This document shows, one piece after another, positions 7,734 to 17,542 of a stretch of DNA of 64,000 nucleotides. The stretch comes from Pseudomonas sp. HS6 (GTDB lineage Bacteria > Pseudomonadota > Gammaproteobacteria > Pseudomonadales > Pseudomonadaceae). Location: positions 2,790,001 to 2,854,000 of the forward strand of contig NZ_CP067412.1 of assembly GCF_023375815.1 (NCBI RefSeq), written 5' to 3'. The translations under genes and the position numbers were made by a program. The stretch's first letter is position 1; every line of letters begins with the position of its first letter. The notes beneath the pieces were generated by a model that searched no databases, had not been told where the DNA came from, and worked only from the letters and a program-made list of their open reading frames with translations.

Positions 7734-10640
7734 ATGTTCTCACCGGCCAACCAGGCTCATTTCAACCTGACCATCGATGGCGCGGACAGCGATTTCCAGG
7801 TGCTGTCGTTCACCGGTCGGGAGGCCCTCAATACCCCCTTTGAATTCGAGCTGGAACTGGTCAGCGAAAAGGCTTCGATCAACCTCGAAAGCCTGCTGCA
7901 CAAACTGGCGTTTCTTCAGCTTTCGCCGAGCGGCAGCGGGATCCACGGGCTTATCTACAGCATCGCCCAGGGCGAGGCGGGCAAGCGCCTGACCCGCTAC
8001 AAGATCTCCCTGCGTCCGCAGCTTTCGTACCTCGCGCACCGTTTCAATCAGCGCATCTTCCAGCAGATGACCGTGCAGCAAATCATCAGCCAGGTGCTGG
8101 AAGAACACGGCATCCTCGCCAGCGATTACCACTTCCAGCTCAGCGCGATCTACCCGGAGCGGATCTACTGCACGCAGTACGACGAGAGTGACCTGCATTT
8201 CGTCCAGCGCCTGTGTGAGGAGGAGGGGATTCACTACCACTTCCAGCACACCGCCAGCGGCCACAAACTCACCTTCGGCGATGACCAGACGGTGTTCCCG
8301 AAACTGGCGCCGGTGGCCTATCAGCAGGACTCCGGGCTGGTGGCGGACAAACCGGTGGTCAAGCGTTTCGGCCTGCGCCTGGCCACCCGCACCAGCCGCA
8401 CTACACGGCGTGATTACGACTTCGTCAAACCGAAGATCGAGCTGGAAAGCGATGCCAAGAGCAGCGCCCAGCCGGACCTGGAAGATTACGATTACCCGGG
8501 CCGTTTCGTGGACCGCGAGCGCGGCAAGCACCTGGCCAACCGCAACCTCGAACGCCACCGCAGCGACTATCGCCTGGCCGAGGGCAACAGCGACCAGCCG
8601 ATCCTGGTCACCGGGCATTTTCTGGCCCTGACCGACCACGCCAACCCGACGTGGAACGACCTCTGGCTGCTCACTGAAATCTTCCACGAAGGCAAGCAGC
8701 CACAAGTGCTGGAAGAGTCGGTGACCAGCGACACCACCGACAACAAAGACGATTTCCATCAGGGCTATCGCAACCGTTTCAACGCGATCCCGTGGGACGT
8801 GCCGTACCGTCCGCCGCTGGACCATCCGAAACCGAAAGTCCTCGGTTCGCAAAGCGCCGTGGTCACCGGCCCGGAAGGCGAAGAAATCTTCTGCGACCAG
8901 TACGGCCGGGTGAAGGTGCAGTTCTTCTGGGACCGCGAAGGCCAGCACGACGACAAGACCACCTGCTGGATGCGCGTAGCCTCCAGTTGGGCGGCTGAAA
9001 CCTTTGGCTCGATCAACATTCCGCGGGTCGGCATGGAAGTGCTGATCACCTTCCTCGAAGGTGATCCCGACCAGCCGCTGATCACCGGTTGCCTGTACCA
9101 CGGCGCCAACCTGCCGCCGTACAAACTGCCGGACTTCAAGACCCTCGCCACGGTCAAGAGCAAGGAATACAAGGGCAGCCGCGCCAACGAACTGCGCATC
9201 GACGACACCACCAGCGAGATCAGCATCGCGCTGCGCAGTGATCACGGGGCGAGTGCGATCAACCTCGGTTACCTGACTCATCCACGTCCTTCAGGTGGGC
9301 AGCCACGCGGCGAAGGTTTTGAGTTAAGAACCGACCGCCACGGCGCCGTGCGTGCGGGCGCCGGTCTGCTGATCACCACAGAACCGCGTCCGAACGAATC
9401 CAAACACCACAAGGATCTGCCGGAAACCGCCGAACGCCTCGCCACGGCCAGCGATCAACAGGACGGTTTCGCCACGCAGGCCAAAGAGCTTCAGGCTCAA
9501 GAGGCCGGCGATCAGGACGACGTGGCCAAGGCCTTGCACGCGCAGCACCAGGGCGTGCTCGGCTCGGGACCGGCGAACCTCACCGCCAACGAATTCCCCG
9601 AATTCACCGAGCCGCATCTGGTACTCGCCAGTCCCGCCGGCATCGCCCTGACCACGCCGCGCTCCAGCCACATCGCCACCGGCGAACATCTGGCGCTGAG
9701 CAGTACCGGGCACACCAGTTTTTCCGTCGGCAAACGCCTGCTCGCCAGTGCCAGTCGCGGCATGCGTCTGTTCGTGCAGAGCATGGGTTGGCGGCTGGTG
9801 GCGGCGTCCGGCGACATCGACGTCAAGGCGCTCAAGGACAGCATCAACCTGCTGGCCAAACTCAACATCACCGCCAACGCCGACCGCATCACCATCACCG
9901 CCAAAACCGAACTGGTGATCCAGGGCGGCGGCAGCGCCACGACCTACAACGCCGGCGGCATCACCCACGCCACCAGCGGCCCGTACACCGCCCACGCGGC
10001 GAACTTCGCCTACACCGGTGCGAAATCCCTGGCCGGCGTGTTCCCGGAACCGCCGAAACCGGGCAAGGGCAATCTCGAATTGTTCAACCAGTACGCCGGG
10101 CGTCAGGGCATCAAGGACGGCGATTACGAAGTCATCGATGCGCTGGGCAAAAGCATCAAGGGCAAGCTCGACGGCAAGGGTTTCGCCAGCGTTGCCGGTG
10201 CGGCCCCGGGCCCGGCACGCGTGCTGTTCGGCAAGGATCCGGCGGACACCTGGAGCGAGGGCAGCTACATCGGCAAACCGGAGTGGCCGTTGAACCCGCC
10301 GGGGGCCGAAGACATTCCGAGCCAGGTGCAGGCCATGGTCGCGCAGGCGTTGCCGAGCAAGAACTGGGACATGTTGGAGAAGGGCAAGGAATTGGCGCAG
10401 ACAGGGATGGGCGCGATGCAGACCGCGCAAGGTGCGATGCAAACGGCGCAGCAGGTGAAGGGTGTGATGCAGGGCGGAGCGGCCGGGTTGCCGAAACTGG
10501 CGAGTGCGGCGATGCCGAGTGCTTCAAGCCTTCTCGGGGCGGCGAGCAAGGCGGGCAAGTTGCCTAGTCTGCCAACGCCGGCGTTACCGAAATCCTCGCT
10601 TAAAACCCCTGGGCTGATTGCAAGTGAGATGCTGTCATGA
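7734..10640 (+). CDS. vgrG: VgrG spike protein with C-terminal extension
   Basis: This 968-residue T6SS spike protein starts MFSPANQAHFNLT. The gp27-like base spans about residues 1-370. The gp5-like OB domain (FCDQYGRVKVQFFWDREGQ) lies at about 372-455, and a DUF2345 beta-helix region at about 620-770. The last 200 residues hold a short carboxypeptidase-regulatory-like stretch (GDYEVIDALGKSIKGKL) and an Ala/Gln/Met-rich tail that probably docks cargo. The frame is open to 7620, but 7734 gives the canonical start. Its last four bases overlap the rhs start, so spike and toxin are probably coupled. Confidence 0.94.
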   Translation: MFSPANQAHFNLTIDGADSDFQVLSFTGREALNTPFEFELELVSEKASINLESLLHKLAFLQLSPSGSGIHGLIYSIAQGEAGKRLTRYKISLRPQLSYLAHRFNQRIFQQMTVQQIISQVLEEHGILASDYHFQLSAIYPERIYCTQYDESDLHFVQRLCEEEGIHYHFQHTASGHKLTFGDDQTVFPKLAPVAYQQDSGLVADKPVVKRFGLRLATRTSRTTRRDYDFVKPKIELESDAKSSAQPDLEDYDYPGRFVDRERGKHLANRNLERHRSDYRLAEGNSDQPILVTGHFLALTDHANPTWNDLWLLTEIFHEGKQPQVLEESVTSDTTDNKDDFHQGYRNRFNAIPWDVPYRPPLDHPKPKVLGSQSAVVTGPEGEEIFCDQYGRVKVQFFWDREGQHDDKTTCWMRVASSWAAETFGSINIPRVGMEVLITFLEGDPDQPLITGCLYHGANLPPYKLPDFKTLATVKSKEYKGSRANELRIDDTTSEISIALRSDHGASAINLGYLTHPRPSGGQPRGEGFELRTDRHGAVRAGAGLLITTEPRPNESKHHKDLPETAERLATASDQQDGFATQAKELQAQEAGDQDDVAKALHAQHQGVLGSGPANLTANEFPEFTEPHLVLASPAGIALTTPRSSHIATGEHLALSSTGHTSFSVGKRLLASASRGMRLFVQSMGWRLVAASGDIDVKALKDSINLLAKLNITANADRITITAKTELVIQGGGSATTYNAGGITHATSGPYTAHAANFAYTGAKSLAGVFPEPPKPGKGNLELFNQYAGRQGIKDGDYEVIDALGKSIKGKLDGKGFASVAGAAPGPARVLFGKDPADTWSEGSYIGKPEWPLNPPGAEDIPSQVQAMVAQALPSKNWDMLEKGKELAQTGMGAMQTAQGAMQTAQQVKGVMQGGAAGLPKLASAAMPSASSLLGAASKAGKLPSLPTPALPKSSLKTPGLIASEMLS

Positions 10641-13600
10641 CTACCGCAAGCGCAACACAAAGCCGAGAGTCTCAAGTTGCTGTCGTGCCGCTGAATCAGA
10701 TTCAAGTAGCGGATGTCGGACGCGATGCAGCCAAGTTCGATGCGTGGCTGCAGGAAGTCAGTGGTGGCTACGTAACGCTTGAACGGATCAAGTATTTCGC
10801 CGGGGCTCTGCCGGTAGTCGGCAATATCATGGCGCTGGTCGATGTCTTGAATGACATCGCTGTTTTATCCCGTAGTGAAAAGCGCGATCCGCTGGATTGG
10901 GTCAGTCTGGGCATCGACCTGATCGGTGTAATACCAGTGCCTGCGAATATGGCTGCCGCACGCATGAGCCTTCGACCGACGCTTTATCTGGTTCGACAGG
11001 AAATGAAGGTGGCTGGCAAGGCTCTATTGGGCGATGCATTGATCAACGTGATTGCCGGTCACTTGAACGCGACGATTGTCGGCGAGATTGATCACTTCGT
11101 TAAGACCGCGCAATCCGCCTTGCCTGATCTGCTGGATAAAGCCGGGCAAAAGGGTGAAGAGTTCCTCAAGCAGATTGCCACGGGATTGAACGCTGTTGTC
11201 GATGCTGAACTTGATGCCGGTGCTGACCTCAAGCGAGCAGGGAAAAAAATGGACGGTGTGGGGGGGCAACTCCTGCACGATCCCGGCAAGGCCATCAGCA
11301 ATATTTTTGACGCAGCCTTCGATGTCTACAAGGCCGCGGGAAAGGGCGTAGTCAATAGCGCTGCAAAGCATCTGTTGCCTCGGGAAGCCAAGAAGCTCGT
11401 TCACGATCAAACCAAGATACTGGTTGCCATGGGGCCGGAGTTAAAGGCTCAGCTGAAAAAGCTCAGTAATCCGAACATGCCGTTTTCCATTGGCGCGCTG
11501 CTGATCGTACTGACAAAGGCTGTCGAGGCCTGGAACCTGCGTAACAGGCGTGGTGTCGCTGGTCACGTGAAAGTCGGCGGAACGAGCCAGGCCAAACACA
11601 GGGCAGGTGAGGGCAGAACCGAAGTCAGGAAGACGGAAGTACCGGCGAAGAAGAAACCCAATGCCGAAAAAAACGGTACCTGCCCGGGTACCTGCGACAG
11701 CATCAGCTTTGCAGTGGGCTCCGAAAGTATTGCTCACACGGATTTCAATCTGACCGGCCCGTTCCCGATCGAGTGGACGCGTATCTACAGCTCGGATCTG
11801 GATTCCTATGATCAAGGCGATTTGGGTGCACGATGGATCACTTCGTTCACCACACGATTCGACCTCGTTGACGGTGCCTTGCAGTTCCATGATGCGGATG
11901 GCCGCAGCCACGACTATCCATTGCCTAAAGTCGATCTGTTCCATTACGACGCGATCGAAAACCTCACAGTTGTCCGCGTCAGTGACGACAAGCTGTTGCT
12001 CTGCCGTGGTTTCGAACGCAAGGAAACCTATGTCCGCCGTGGCCAGCAGTTTCTGCTGGTCGGTGTGGAGTTGCGCAGCGGCGCCGGCATCATGCTGCAT
12101 TACGAGCACCGCTACGGTGACCGGACAGTACTGTCCGACCTGATTACGTACGAGGGGGATCCGGGCAAGGTGCATCTGCACCTCGGCACGATGATTGATG
12201 GACAAGGGCGTTTGGCCGGACTCTGGGAAATCCGTGACGGTGAGCCTCTGCGTCAGCTTTGTTCCTATGTTTACGATTCGGCGGGCGATCTGGTTCAGGC
12301 ACAGGATGAAAACGGTGCTGCATGGCGTTATCAGTACCAGCATCACTTGATCACCCGTTATACCGATCGCACCGGGCGCGGCATGAACCTGCAATGGCTG
12401 GGTCACGGTGCAGACGCCAAGGCAGTTCGTGAGTGGGCGGATGACGGCAGTTTCGATACCCGCCTGGAATGGGATGAAAACATTCGACTGGTGTACGTCA
12501 CCGATGCGCTCGGTCATGAGACCTGGCATTACTTTGACAGTCTGGGTTACACCTACCGTATTCGGCACGCCGACGATCGCTCTGACTGGTTCTTCCGTGA
12601 TACCGCAAAAAACGTGGTCCGCCACGTCCGTGCCGATGGGCGCTCGGATCGCTACAGCTATGATGAACGAAGCAATCTTCTCGAACACATTCGCACCGAT
12701 GACACGGTGGTCCACTTCGCTTACGACGATATCGGCCAACTGATCAAGATCAGCGATGCCGAGGGTGGGCAATGGACAAGGGCCTATGACGACGGTGGCA
12801 ACCTTGTCGAGAGCGTCGACCCACTGGGCAACAAGACCGAATACGCTTACAACCCGGCCGGGATGCCAGTCTCGGTCAAAGATGCCAACGGCAATGAAAA
12901 GAAACTGGCGTACAACGCTTCCGGGCAATTGGTGGAGTACGTCGATTGTTCAGGCAAGACCAGTGCCTGGGAGTATAACGAGCGCGGCCAGATGATTTGC
13001 TTCACGGACGCTGCCGGGCACAGTACCGAATACCGATACAGTGCCGGGCAGTTGACGTTGATCATGCACCCGGACAAGACCGAGGAGCGCTTCGAGCGTG
13101 ATGCCGAGGGCCGATTGCTGGCCCATGTCGATGGTCTGGACCGTTGCACAACGTGGAAGTACAGCGCGGCGGGGTTGATCGCCGAGCGGGTGGATGCGCT
13201 GGAGCATGCCGTTCGTTATCGCTGGGATAAGCTCGGTCGACTGATTGCACTGGAGAACGAGAACGAACGTCGTGCTCACTTCAACTACGATCCGGTCGGT
13301 CGTTTGTTGGAAGAAACAGCTTTTGACGGGCGTTCAACTCGCTATTCGTACGAGCGCGAAACCGGGCGGCTTGCGAAAATCTACAACGGTGAACATTGCG
13401 TCGAGGTGCGTTTTGACTCAATGAATCGTTTGATCGAACGCAGAGCAATTCTGGGTGATCAGCAGCAAAGCGAAACCTTCGATTACGACGGCAACAGCAA
13501 ACTGATCATGGCTTGCAATGCTGATAGCCGCTTGCAGTGGTTCCATGATCCGGCGGGCAACATCCTGCGTGAGCATCAACACTATCTGGGCCTGGAAAGC

Positions 13601-15343
13601 CCGATGGTCGCCATATGGCAGCATGAGTACGATGCACTCAATCAACGCGTTGCAACCCTGCGTCCCGATGGTCATCGAGTCAGTTGGCTGACCTACGGCA
13701 GCGGCCACCTGCTGGGATTGCGTCTGGATGACCATGAACTGGCCGGATTCGAGCGTGACGATTTGCACCGTGAAGTCGCTCGCCATCAGGGAAATCATCT
13801 GTTGCAAACGCAGAAATGGGACCCGGCCGGGCGCCTGCAAGCTCAGGTGCTGGAGCGCAGTGCCGACAAATCGGTGCTGCTCAAGCGTGACTACCAATAC
13901 GATGCCGCTGGTCAACTGACGGATATCAATGACAGTCGTCGGGGCCCGCTTTCCTATCGTTATGACCCTGTCGGTCGTTTGATCAATGCGGTTACGCGTA
14001 TAGGGGTCGAAACCTTTGCGTTCGATCCTGCCGGGAATCTCCTGGATGAGCGAGCCTTTGAAATCCGCCGGCCTCTGGACCAAGAGCCTGCGCGAAGCAA
14101 ACTGCTGGATAACGTGTTGCGTGAATACGCGGGCACGAATTATGAGTACGACGAGCGCGGTAATCAGATCAAGCGTTGGAGTAACGGCAGCGTCTGCGAA
14201 ATGCGATGGGACCTGTTCGATCGCCTGGTGCATTTCGAAGATGATCGTCTGTCGGTGGATTATGCATACGACCCGTTAGGTCGCCGCCTGCACAAGAACT
14301 CTCGAGCGCACTACAAGCATCGTCCAGAGGCAGGCTCTCTGTGGAACCGCAATGAACATGCACGTAAACAACGTGAGCATGACTGTGGCTTCACTATGTT
14401 CGGTTGGGATGGTGACAATTTGGCGTGGGAGAGCAGTCCCCCGCAGCTGGATGGCGATACCGGACGCACGGTTCATTACATTTACGAACCGGGTACCTAC
14501 AACCCCGTGGCACAGGCGCTGAGTCAGGAGCCTGTTCGTCTGGTGCCTCAACCCGAATACGGTGACGTTTACGCGGCGGACGAGGATCCACTTTGGAATC
14601 ACGCTCCGGTTCCGCACCCGTTTGATGCGATTTCCTGGTATCAGTGTGATCACCTCGGTACACCCCAGGAAATGACCGATCAGCAAGGGAATGTGGCTTG
14701 GAGCGCTCATTACAAAGTGTGGGGGCGGGCGATTGAACAGCGCTCATCATCAGCGCTGCAGCAAGGGTTGAAAAACCCAATTCGCTTCCAGGGTCAGTAT
14801 CACGACCATGAGACCGGCCTGCATTACAACCGTCACCGGTACTACGATCCAGACGTCGGTCGCTTCGTTTCTCGTGATCCGATCGGGTACGCAGGTGGTA
14901 TCAACTTCTATCAATATGCAATCAGTCCGACCCAGTGGGTCGATCCGAACGGTCTTTGCAGCACTGCACTCAATCGGGCACTGGGCGGAAAAACCCATGA
15001 CAAGATGCAGGCCCATCACCTGATTCCCGAGGAAGTATGGGGACGGCAGGCCAGCTTCTTCTCGGATATCGGGATGGGTGGAGAACGCGATAAAAAGGAA
15101 AACGGATTGTTGATGCCCGACAGTGCCGATCAGGCCAAGAAAACCAAGCGTGTTTTTTACCATTGTGGGTCGCATGGTAAGGTCTATACGCCAATGGTTG
15201 AAAATATGGTTGAAAAAGTTCGTGATGATTACGATTCTGGCGATATTGATAAGGCACAGGCCCGCGCTCAGATTTCAGCAATCCAATCGAGACTAAGAGC
15301 GAGTTTGTCTGTCCCTGGAACAAAACAACGTCGAGTTCGATGA
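10637..15343 (+). CDS. Rhs-family T6SS toxin with C-terminal AHH nuclease domain
   Basis: This is a 1568-residue polymorphic toxin. Residues 45-110 hold two hydrophobic segments. A DUF6531-type domain starts near residue 350, and many YD/RHS repeats follow to the core-end motif, from RFVSRDPIGYAGGINFYQY to WVDPNGL near residue 1440, where Rhs proteins self-cleave. The 128-residue tip (1441-1568) carries AHHLIPEEVW at about 1459 and a second conserved His in CGSHGKVY near 1513, which fits the AHH family of HNH/EndoVII nucleases. A nuclease killing rival cells is therefore likely. No PAAR domain is seen in the N-terminus; a separate PAAR gene lies downstream. GC falls sharply in the tip, as expected for swapped-in toxin ends. 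Confidence 0.9.
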   Translation: MTTASATQSRESQVAVVPLNQIQVADVGRDAAKFDAWLQEVSGGYVTLERIKYFAGALPVVGNIMALVDVLNDIAVLSRSEKRDPLDWVSLGIDLIGVIPVPANMAAARMSLRPTLYLVRQEMKVAGKALLGDALINVIAGHLNATIVGEIDHFVKTAQSALPDLLDKAGQKGEEFLKQIATGLNAVVDAELDAGADLKRAGKKMDGVGGQLLHDPGKAISNIFDAAFDVYKAAGKGVVNSAAKHLLPREAKKLVHDQTKILVAMGPELKAQLKKLSNPNMPFSIGALLIVLTKAVEAWNLRNRRGVAGHVKVGGTSQAKHRAGEGRTEVRKTEVPAKKKPNAEKNGTCPGTCDSISFAVGSESIAHTDFNLTGPFPIEWTRIYSSDLDSYDQGDLGARWITSFTTRFDLVDGALQFHDADGRSHDYPLPKVDLFHYDAIENLTVVRVSDDKLLLCRGFERKETYVRRGQQFLLVGVELRSGAGIMLHYEHRYGDRTVLSDLITYEGDPGKVHLHLGTMIDGQGRLAGLWEIRDGEPLRQLCSYVYDSAGDLVQAQDENGAAWRYQYQHHLITRYTDRTGRGMNLQWLGHGADAKAVREWADDGSFDTRLEWDENIRLVYVTDALGHETWHYFDSLGYTYRIRHADDRSDWFFRDTAKNVVRHVRADGRSDRYSYDERSNLLEHIRTDDTVVHFAYDDIGQLIKISDAEGGQWTRAYDDGGNLVESVDPLGNKTEYAYNPAGMPVSVKDANGNEKKLAYNASGQLVEYVDCSGKTSAWEYNERGQMICFTDAAGHSTEYRYSAGQLTLIMHPDKTEERFERDAEGRLLAHVDGLDRCTTWKYSAAGLIAERVDALEHAVRYRWDKLGRLIALENENERRAHFNYDPVGRLLEETAFDGRSTRYSYERETGRLAKIYNGEHCVEVRFDSMNRLIERRAILGDQQQSETFDYDGNSKLIMACNADSRLQWFHDPAGNILREHQHYLGLESPMVAIWQHEYDALNQRVATLRPDGHRVSWLTYGSGHLLGLRLDDHELAGFERDDLHREVARHQGNHLLQTQKWDPAGRLQAQVLERSADKSVLLKRDYQYDAAGQLTDINDSRRGPLSYRYDPVGRLINAVTRIGVETFAFDPAGNLLDERAFEIRRPLDQEPARSKLLDNVLREYAGTNYEYDERGNQIKRWSNGSVCEMRWDLFDRLVHFEDDRLSVDYAYDPLGRRLHKNSRAHYKHRPEAGSLWNRNEHARKQREHDCGFTMFGWDGDNLAWESSPPQLDGDTGRTVHYIYEPGTYNPVAQALSQEPVRLVPQPEYGDVYAADEDPLWNHAPVPHPFDAISWYQCDHLGTPQEMTDQQGNVAWSAHYKVWGRAIEQRSSSALQQGLKNPIRFQGQYHDHETGLHYNRHRYYDPDVGRFVSRDPIGYAGGINFYQYAISPTQWVDPNGLCSTALNRALGGKTHDKMQAHHLIPEEVWGRQASFFSDIGMGGERDKKENGLLMPDSADQAKKTKRVFYHCGSHGKVYTPMVENMVEKVRDDYDSGDIDKAQARAQISAIQSRLRASLSVPGTKQRRVR

Positions 15344-15360
15344 AGCAGGAGATGTGCCGA

Positions 15361-15978
15361 ATGAATTATTACGTGCTTTCTCAAAAGAAAGATGTTGGTT
15401 GCCCTATAGGGATTCTTTTTGCCGATCTCTTTGATAAGTACTATCCCAACACGAAGGGGGTTGAATTCGGCTTTTTTCCATGGTATGCGGAAAAGGGTAA
15501 GCCCGGGCCACGTACACCTTTTCCAGAAGGAATGGTTTTAATTTCCAAAGATAAGCACTATGACTTCGATATTCGTAGTGTTTCGAAGTTTTTTTATGTG
15601 GTGAGTGATGAGTTTTTAGCTATATGTAATAAGGTTAATGTGAATATAGTTGATAGCGTCAGAATTGAAGTGGTTTCCGAGGCAGGGGAGCGTATTTCTT
15701 CAAAAAATTACAATGCTGTACTGTTCGATGAAATGGATGTTCGGAAGAACTGTGATCCAGCTTCTACGTTCGTCGAGGAAAATGGTAGACCCGTCAGGTT
15801 CAAGAAATTAATTCTCCCCGATGAATGGGATCTAGATATTTTCAAGTACAGGAGACTCGTTTCAGGTAGCGATAGTCTGATTTGCTCTCAGTCGTTCAAG
15901 GATTTGGCGATCGATTTAAAGGGCGTTGAGTTCACTCCATTGGAAACAGTTGTCTGGTCTGGGATTCGAAGGGTTTAA
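15361..15978 (+). CDS. Putative immunity protein, Imm11/DUF1629-like
   Basis: This 205-residue low-GC protein directly follows the Rhs toxin. An in-frame ATG overlaps the toxin stop at 15340, but the ATG at 15361 has AGGAGA eight bases upstream and is preferred. The C-terminal pattern SFKDLAIDLKGVEFTPLE resembles the Imm11 (DUF1629) family, which often partners toxin nucleases. Its position makes it the most likely cognate antidote to the AHH tip. No signal peptide is seen, in keeping with a cytoplasmic nuclease inhibitor. The family call rests on one motif. Confidence 0.7.
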   Translation: MNYYVLSQKKDVGCPIGILFADLFDKYYPNTKGVEFGFFPWYAEKGKPGPRTPFPEGMVLISKDKHYDFDIRSVSKFFYVVSDEFLAICNKVNVNIVDSVRIEVVSEAGERISSKNYNAVLFDEMDVRKNCDPASTFVEENGRPVRFKKLILPDEWDLDIFKYRRLVSGSDSLICSQSFKDLAIDLKGVEFTPLETVVWSGIRRV

Positions 15979-16041
15979 AGGATGCAGGTCGGAGTTGCCA
16001 ATTGAATAGCGCTATTCGCCTCTGATAGATATTGATTGTGG

Positions 16042-16063
16042 TCTATATAAATCTGTCCCCTTT
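16042..16063 (+). repeat. AT-rich repeat copy 1 (TATATAAATCTGTCCCC type)
   Basis: TCTATATAAATCTGTCCCCTTT lies 14 bases before the second immunity gene. Closely similar copies lie at 16774-16793 and 17387-17410. The core ATATAAATCTG is identical in all three. Confidence 0.7.
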
Positions 16064-16077
16064 AATAGAGAAATACA

Positions 16078-16674
16078 GTGTTTAATGAGTTGGTTTTTAC
16101 CCAAGAGTCGCCTACGAACGCTGATGCCTATGCAGGCGGAGGCGTCTATCTGCCGAGTGATGTGGTTTGGCCTCAATCGACAGAGGGACAGCCACTTACA
16201 CATTTTATCTCTTTTCCCGGTGCATGGTTTTCAGATGCGCTAGTGGATGAAACTTATTGGGTCTCGGTATTTATACCGTACCTACCGGGAGAGGTTGGGC
16301 ATTACAGAAAGCTGAGAGCCATCAATGGGGTGTCCGAAGCCGTTGTTATAGGGTATTTTCGATCAAACGAAGAGCGGAATGAAGCGTCTAATAAAATAAT
16401 GGATTGCGGAAAAATCCTGCTTTCGTCGAATCCCGATTCTGATGATGATGAAAATTTGGCGTCTAAACTTGATGGTGTAGATGCTTGGTTACAGGCACCT
16501 ATATCATCAAGTGTAGGCCGCAGACGGCTGTCTATTTATGGTGGGGATGTAGATGTTTCTCTCCCCAATAACAAAGGCATACTATCTGATGGTATGGGCT
16601 ATCTTTTCCTGGATGATGAGTTTGCAGGAAAAAAAGGAGCCGGGTGTGGTAGGTTTTTTCTCCAGCTAGGTTAG
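16078..16674 (+). CDS. Putative orphan immunity protein, YwqG/DUF1963-like
   Basis: This 198-residue AT-rich gene starts with GTG and has only a weak ribosome site, so the start is uncertain and the N-terminus may be cut. YAGGGVYLPSDVVWPQ near the start and the end GYLFLDDEFAGKKGAGCGRF resemble the YwqG/DUF1963 family, several members of which sit in immunity-gene arrays. It follows the Rhs toxin and its nearest antidote but has no toxin of its own, as expected for a retained antidote against a displaced Rhs tip. Function is inferred from context. Confidence 0.6.
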   Translation: MFNELVFTQESPTNADAYAGGGVYLPSDVVWPQSTEGQPLTHFISFPGAWFSDALVDETYWVSVFIPYLPGEVGHYRKLRAINGVSEAVVIGYFRSNEERNEASNKIMDCGKILLSSNPDSDDDENLASKLDGVDAWLQAPISSSVGRRRLSIYGGDVDVSLPNNKGILSDGMGYLFLDDEFAGKKGAGCGRFFLQLG

Positions 16675-16773
16675 TCGAAAAGTTTTTTAAGAAATAATGA
16701 TGGGTGCAGCCGTTACTGTGTCAGGAGTTAGCGAGATTTGTTGGGGGTGGTTTTGTTTTTGAATCACTTTTGC

Positions 16774-16793
16774 ATTATATAAATCTGTCGCCT
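16774..16793 (+). repeat. AT-rich repeat copy 2
   Basis: ATTATATAAATCTGTCGCCT, preceded by TTTTGC as in copy 3. It lies 35 bases before the third immunity gene. A G/T-rich run (16743-16760) upstream could form an imperfect stem with it. Confidence 0.65.
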
Positions 16794-16827
16794 CGTGGTC
16801 ACATTTAACGGTGTGAGCGGATCTATT

Positions 16828-17331
16828 ATGAGCGATGTTTTTCACAAAATTATTTTTGAGTTGACACCTGATGAAGATGATTATCCGCCGGTTTCAGCGG
16901 AATCGGTATGGGGCGTTTACCAGGGGGATAACGTCTATGTCCTAGACAATACGCCTTATTACACATATGGCGTAAGCAAGGGGGATAGTGTGCTAGTCCG
17001 TCAGAGTGATGGCGAATTAGTTGTGACGTATGTAATAAAGCAAGGTGGGCACTCAACCATCAGGGTGTATGCAAATGATCCTGAAAAAAAATCAGAAATT
17101 ATCGATAATCTTAAAAATCTAGGTGCGTCCTGCGTGTCTAATAAATTTTCATTTTTTTCAGTTGATATTCCAGTTTCTTGTGTTTTTTTACGCGTTGATG
17201 AGTATCTTTCGGCAATATCTGATGGAGAGAATATTGCATATGAAGACGCATGCTTACAACACCCGGGTATAGCATCGGTTCGTCTTGAAGAGTGTCTGTC
17301 GCTCGCCACGGTTCCGTTCATGACACATTGA
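16828..17331 (+). CDS. Putative orphan immunity protein, DUF4265 family
   Basis: This 167-residue low-GC protein resembles DUF4265 in its start MSDVFHKIIFELTPDEDDYPP, in VLDNTPYYTYGVSKGDSV and in the later GASCVSNKFSFFSVDIP. The frame opens upstream at a GTG (16795), but the ATG at 16828 gives the typical family start. DUF4265 members are frequent in polymorphic-toxin immunity clusters. No toxin is coded next to it, so an immunity role against some other Rhs tip is inferred. Confidence 0.65.
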   Translation: MSDVFHKIIFELTPDEDDYPPVSAESVWGVYQGDNVYVLDNTPYYTYGVSKGDSVLVRQSDGELVVTYVIKQGGHSTIRVYANDPEKKSEIIDNLKNLGASCVSNKFSFFSVDIPVSCVFLRVDEYLSAISDGENIAYEDACLQHPGIASVRLEECLSLATVPFMTH

Positions 17332-17386
17332 TAATGTTGTGGAGTTGGATAATCGGGGGACGGATTTGTTCGTGCACAATTTTTTG

Positions 17387-17410
17387 CACTATATAAATCT
17401 GCCACCTTTA
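17387..17410 (+). repeat. AT-rich repeat copy 3
   Basis: CACTATATAAATCTGCCACCTTTA in the 211-base gap between the last immunity gene and the PAAR gene. An imperfect inverted match (GGGGACGGATTTGT, about 17356-17369) lies just upstream, so the unit may be a REP-like hairpin. No gene remnant is visible between this copy and the PAAR gene. Confidence 0.6.
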
Positions 17411-17542
17411 ACGCGCTCGGCGCTCTTGAGCAGTGTCCGCGACGAGCTTTATAACCAAGCCGGTTGAGTAAAAAAGAAAAGTCTGCTTGCTGATCCGCCA
17501 GTCGATCACAGCAGCCCAATTTCAGGTCAATGGAGTGACGTA

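Noticed and set aside
11441..12928. 495-codon minus-strand frame inside the rhs gene
   Set aside because: Shadow of the repetitive Rhs core.
15340..15360. ATG overlapping the rhs stop as start of the first immunity gene
   Set aside because: The downstream ATG at 15361 has a clear AGGAG site at proper distance.
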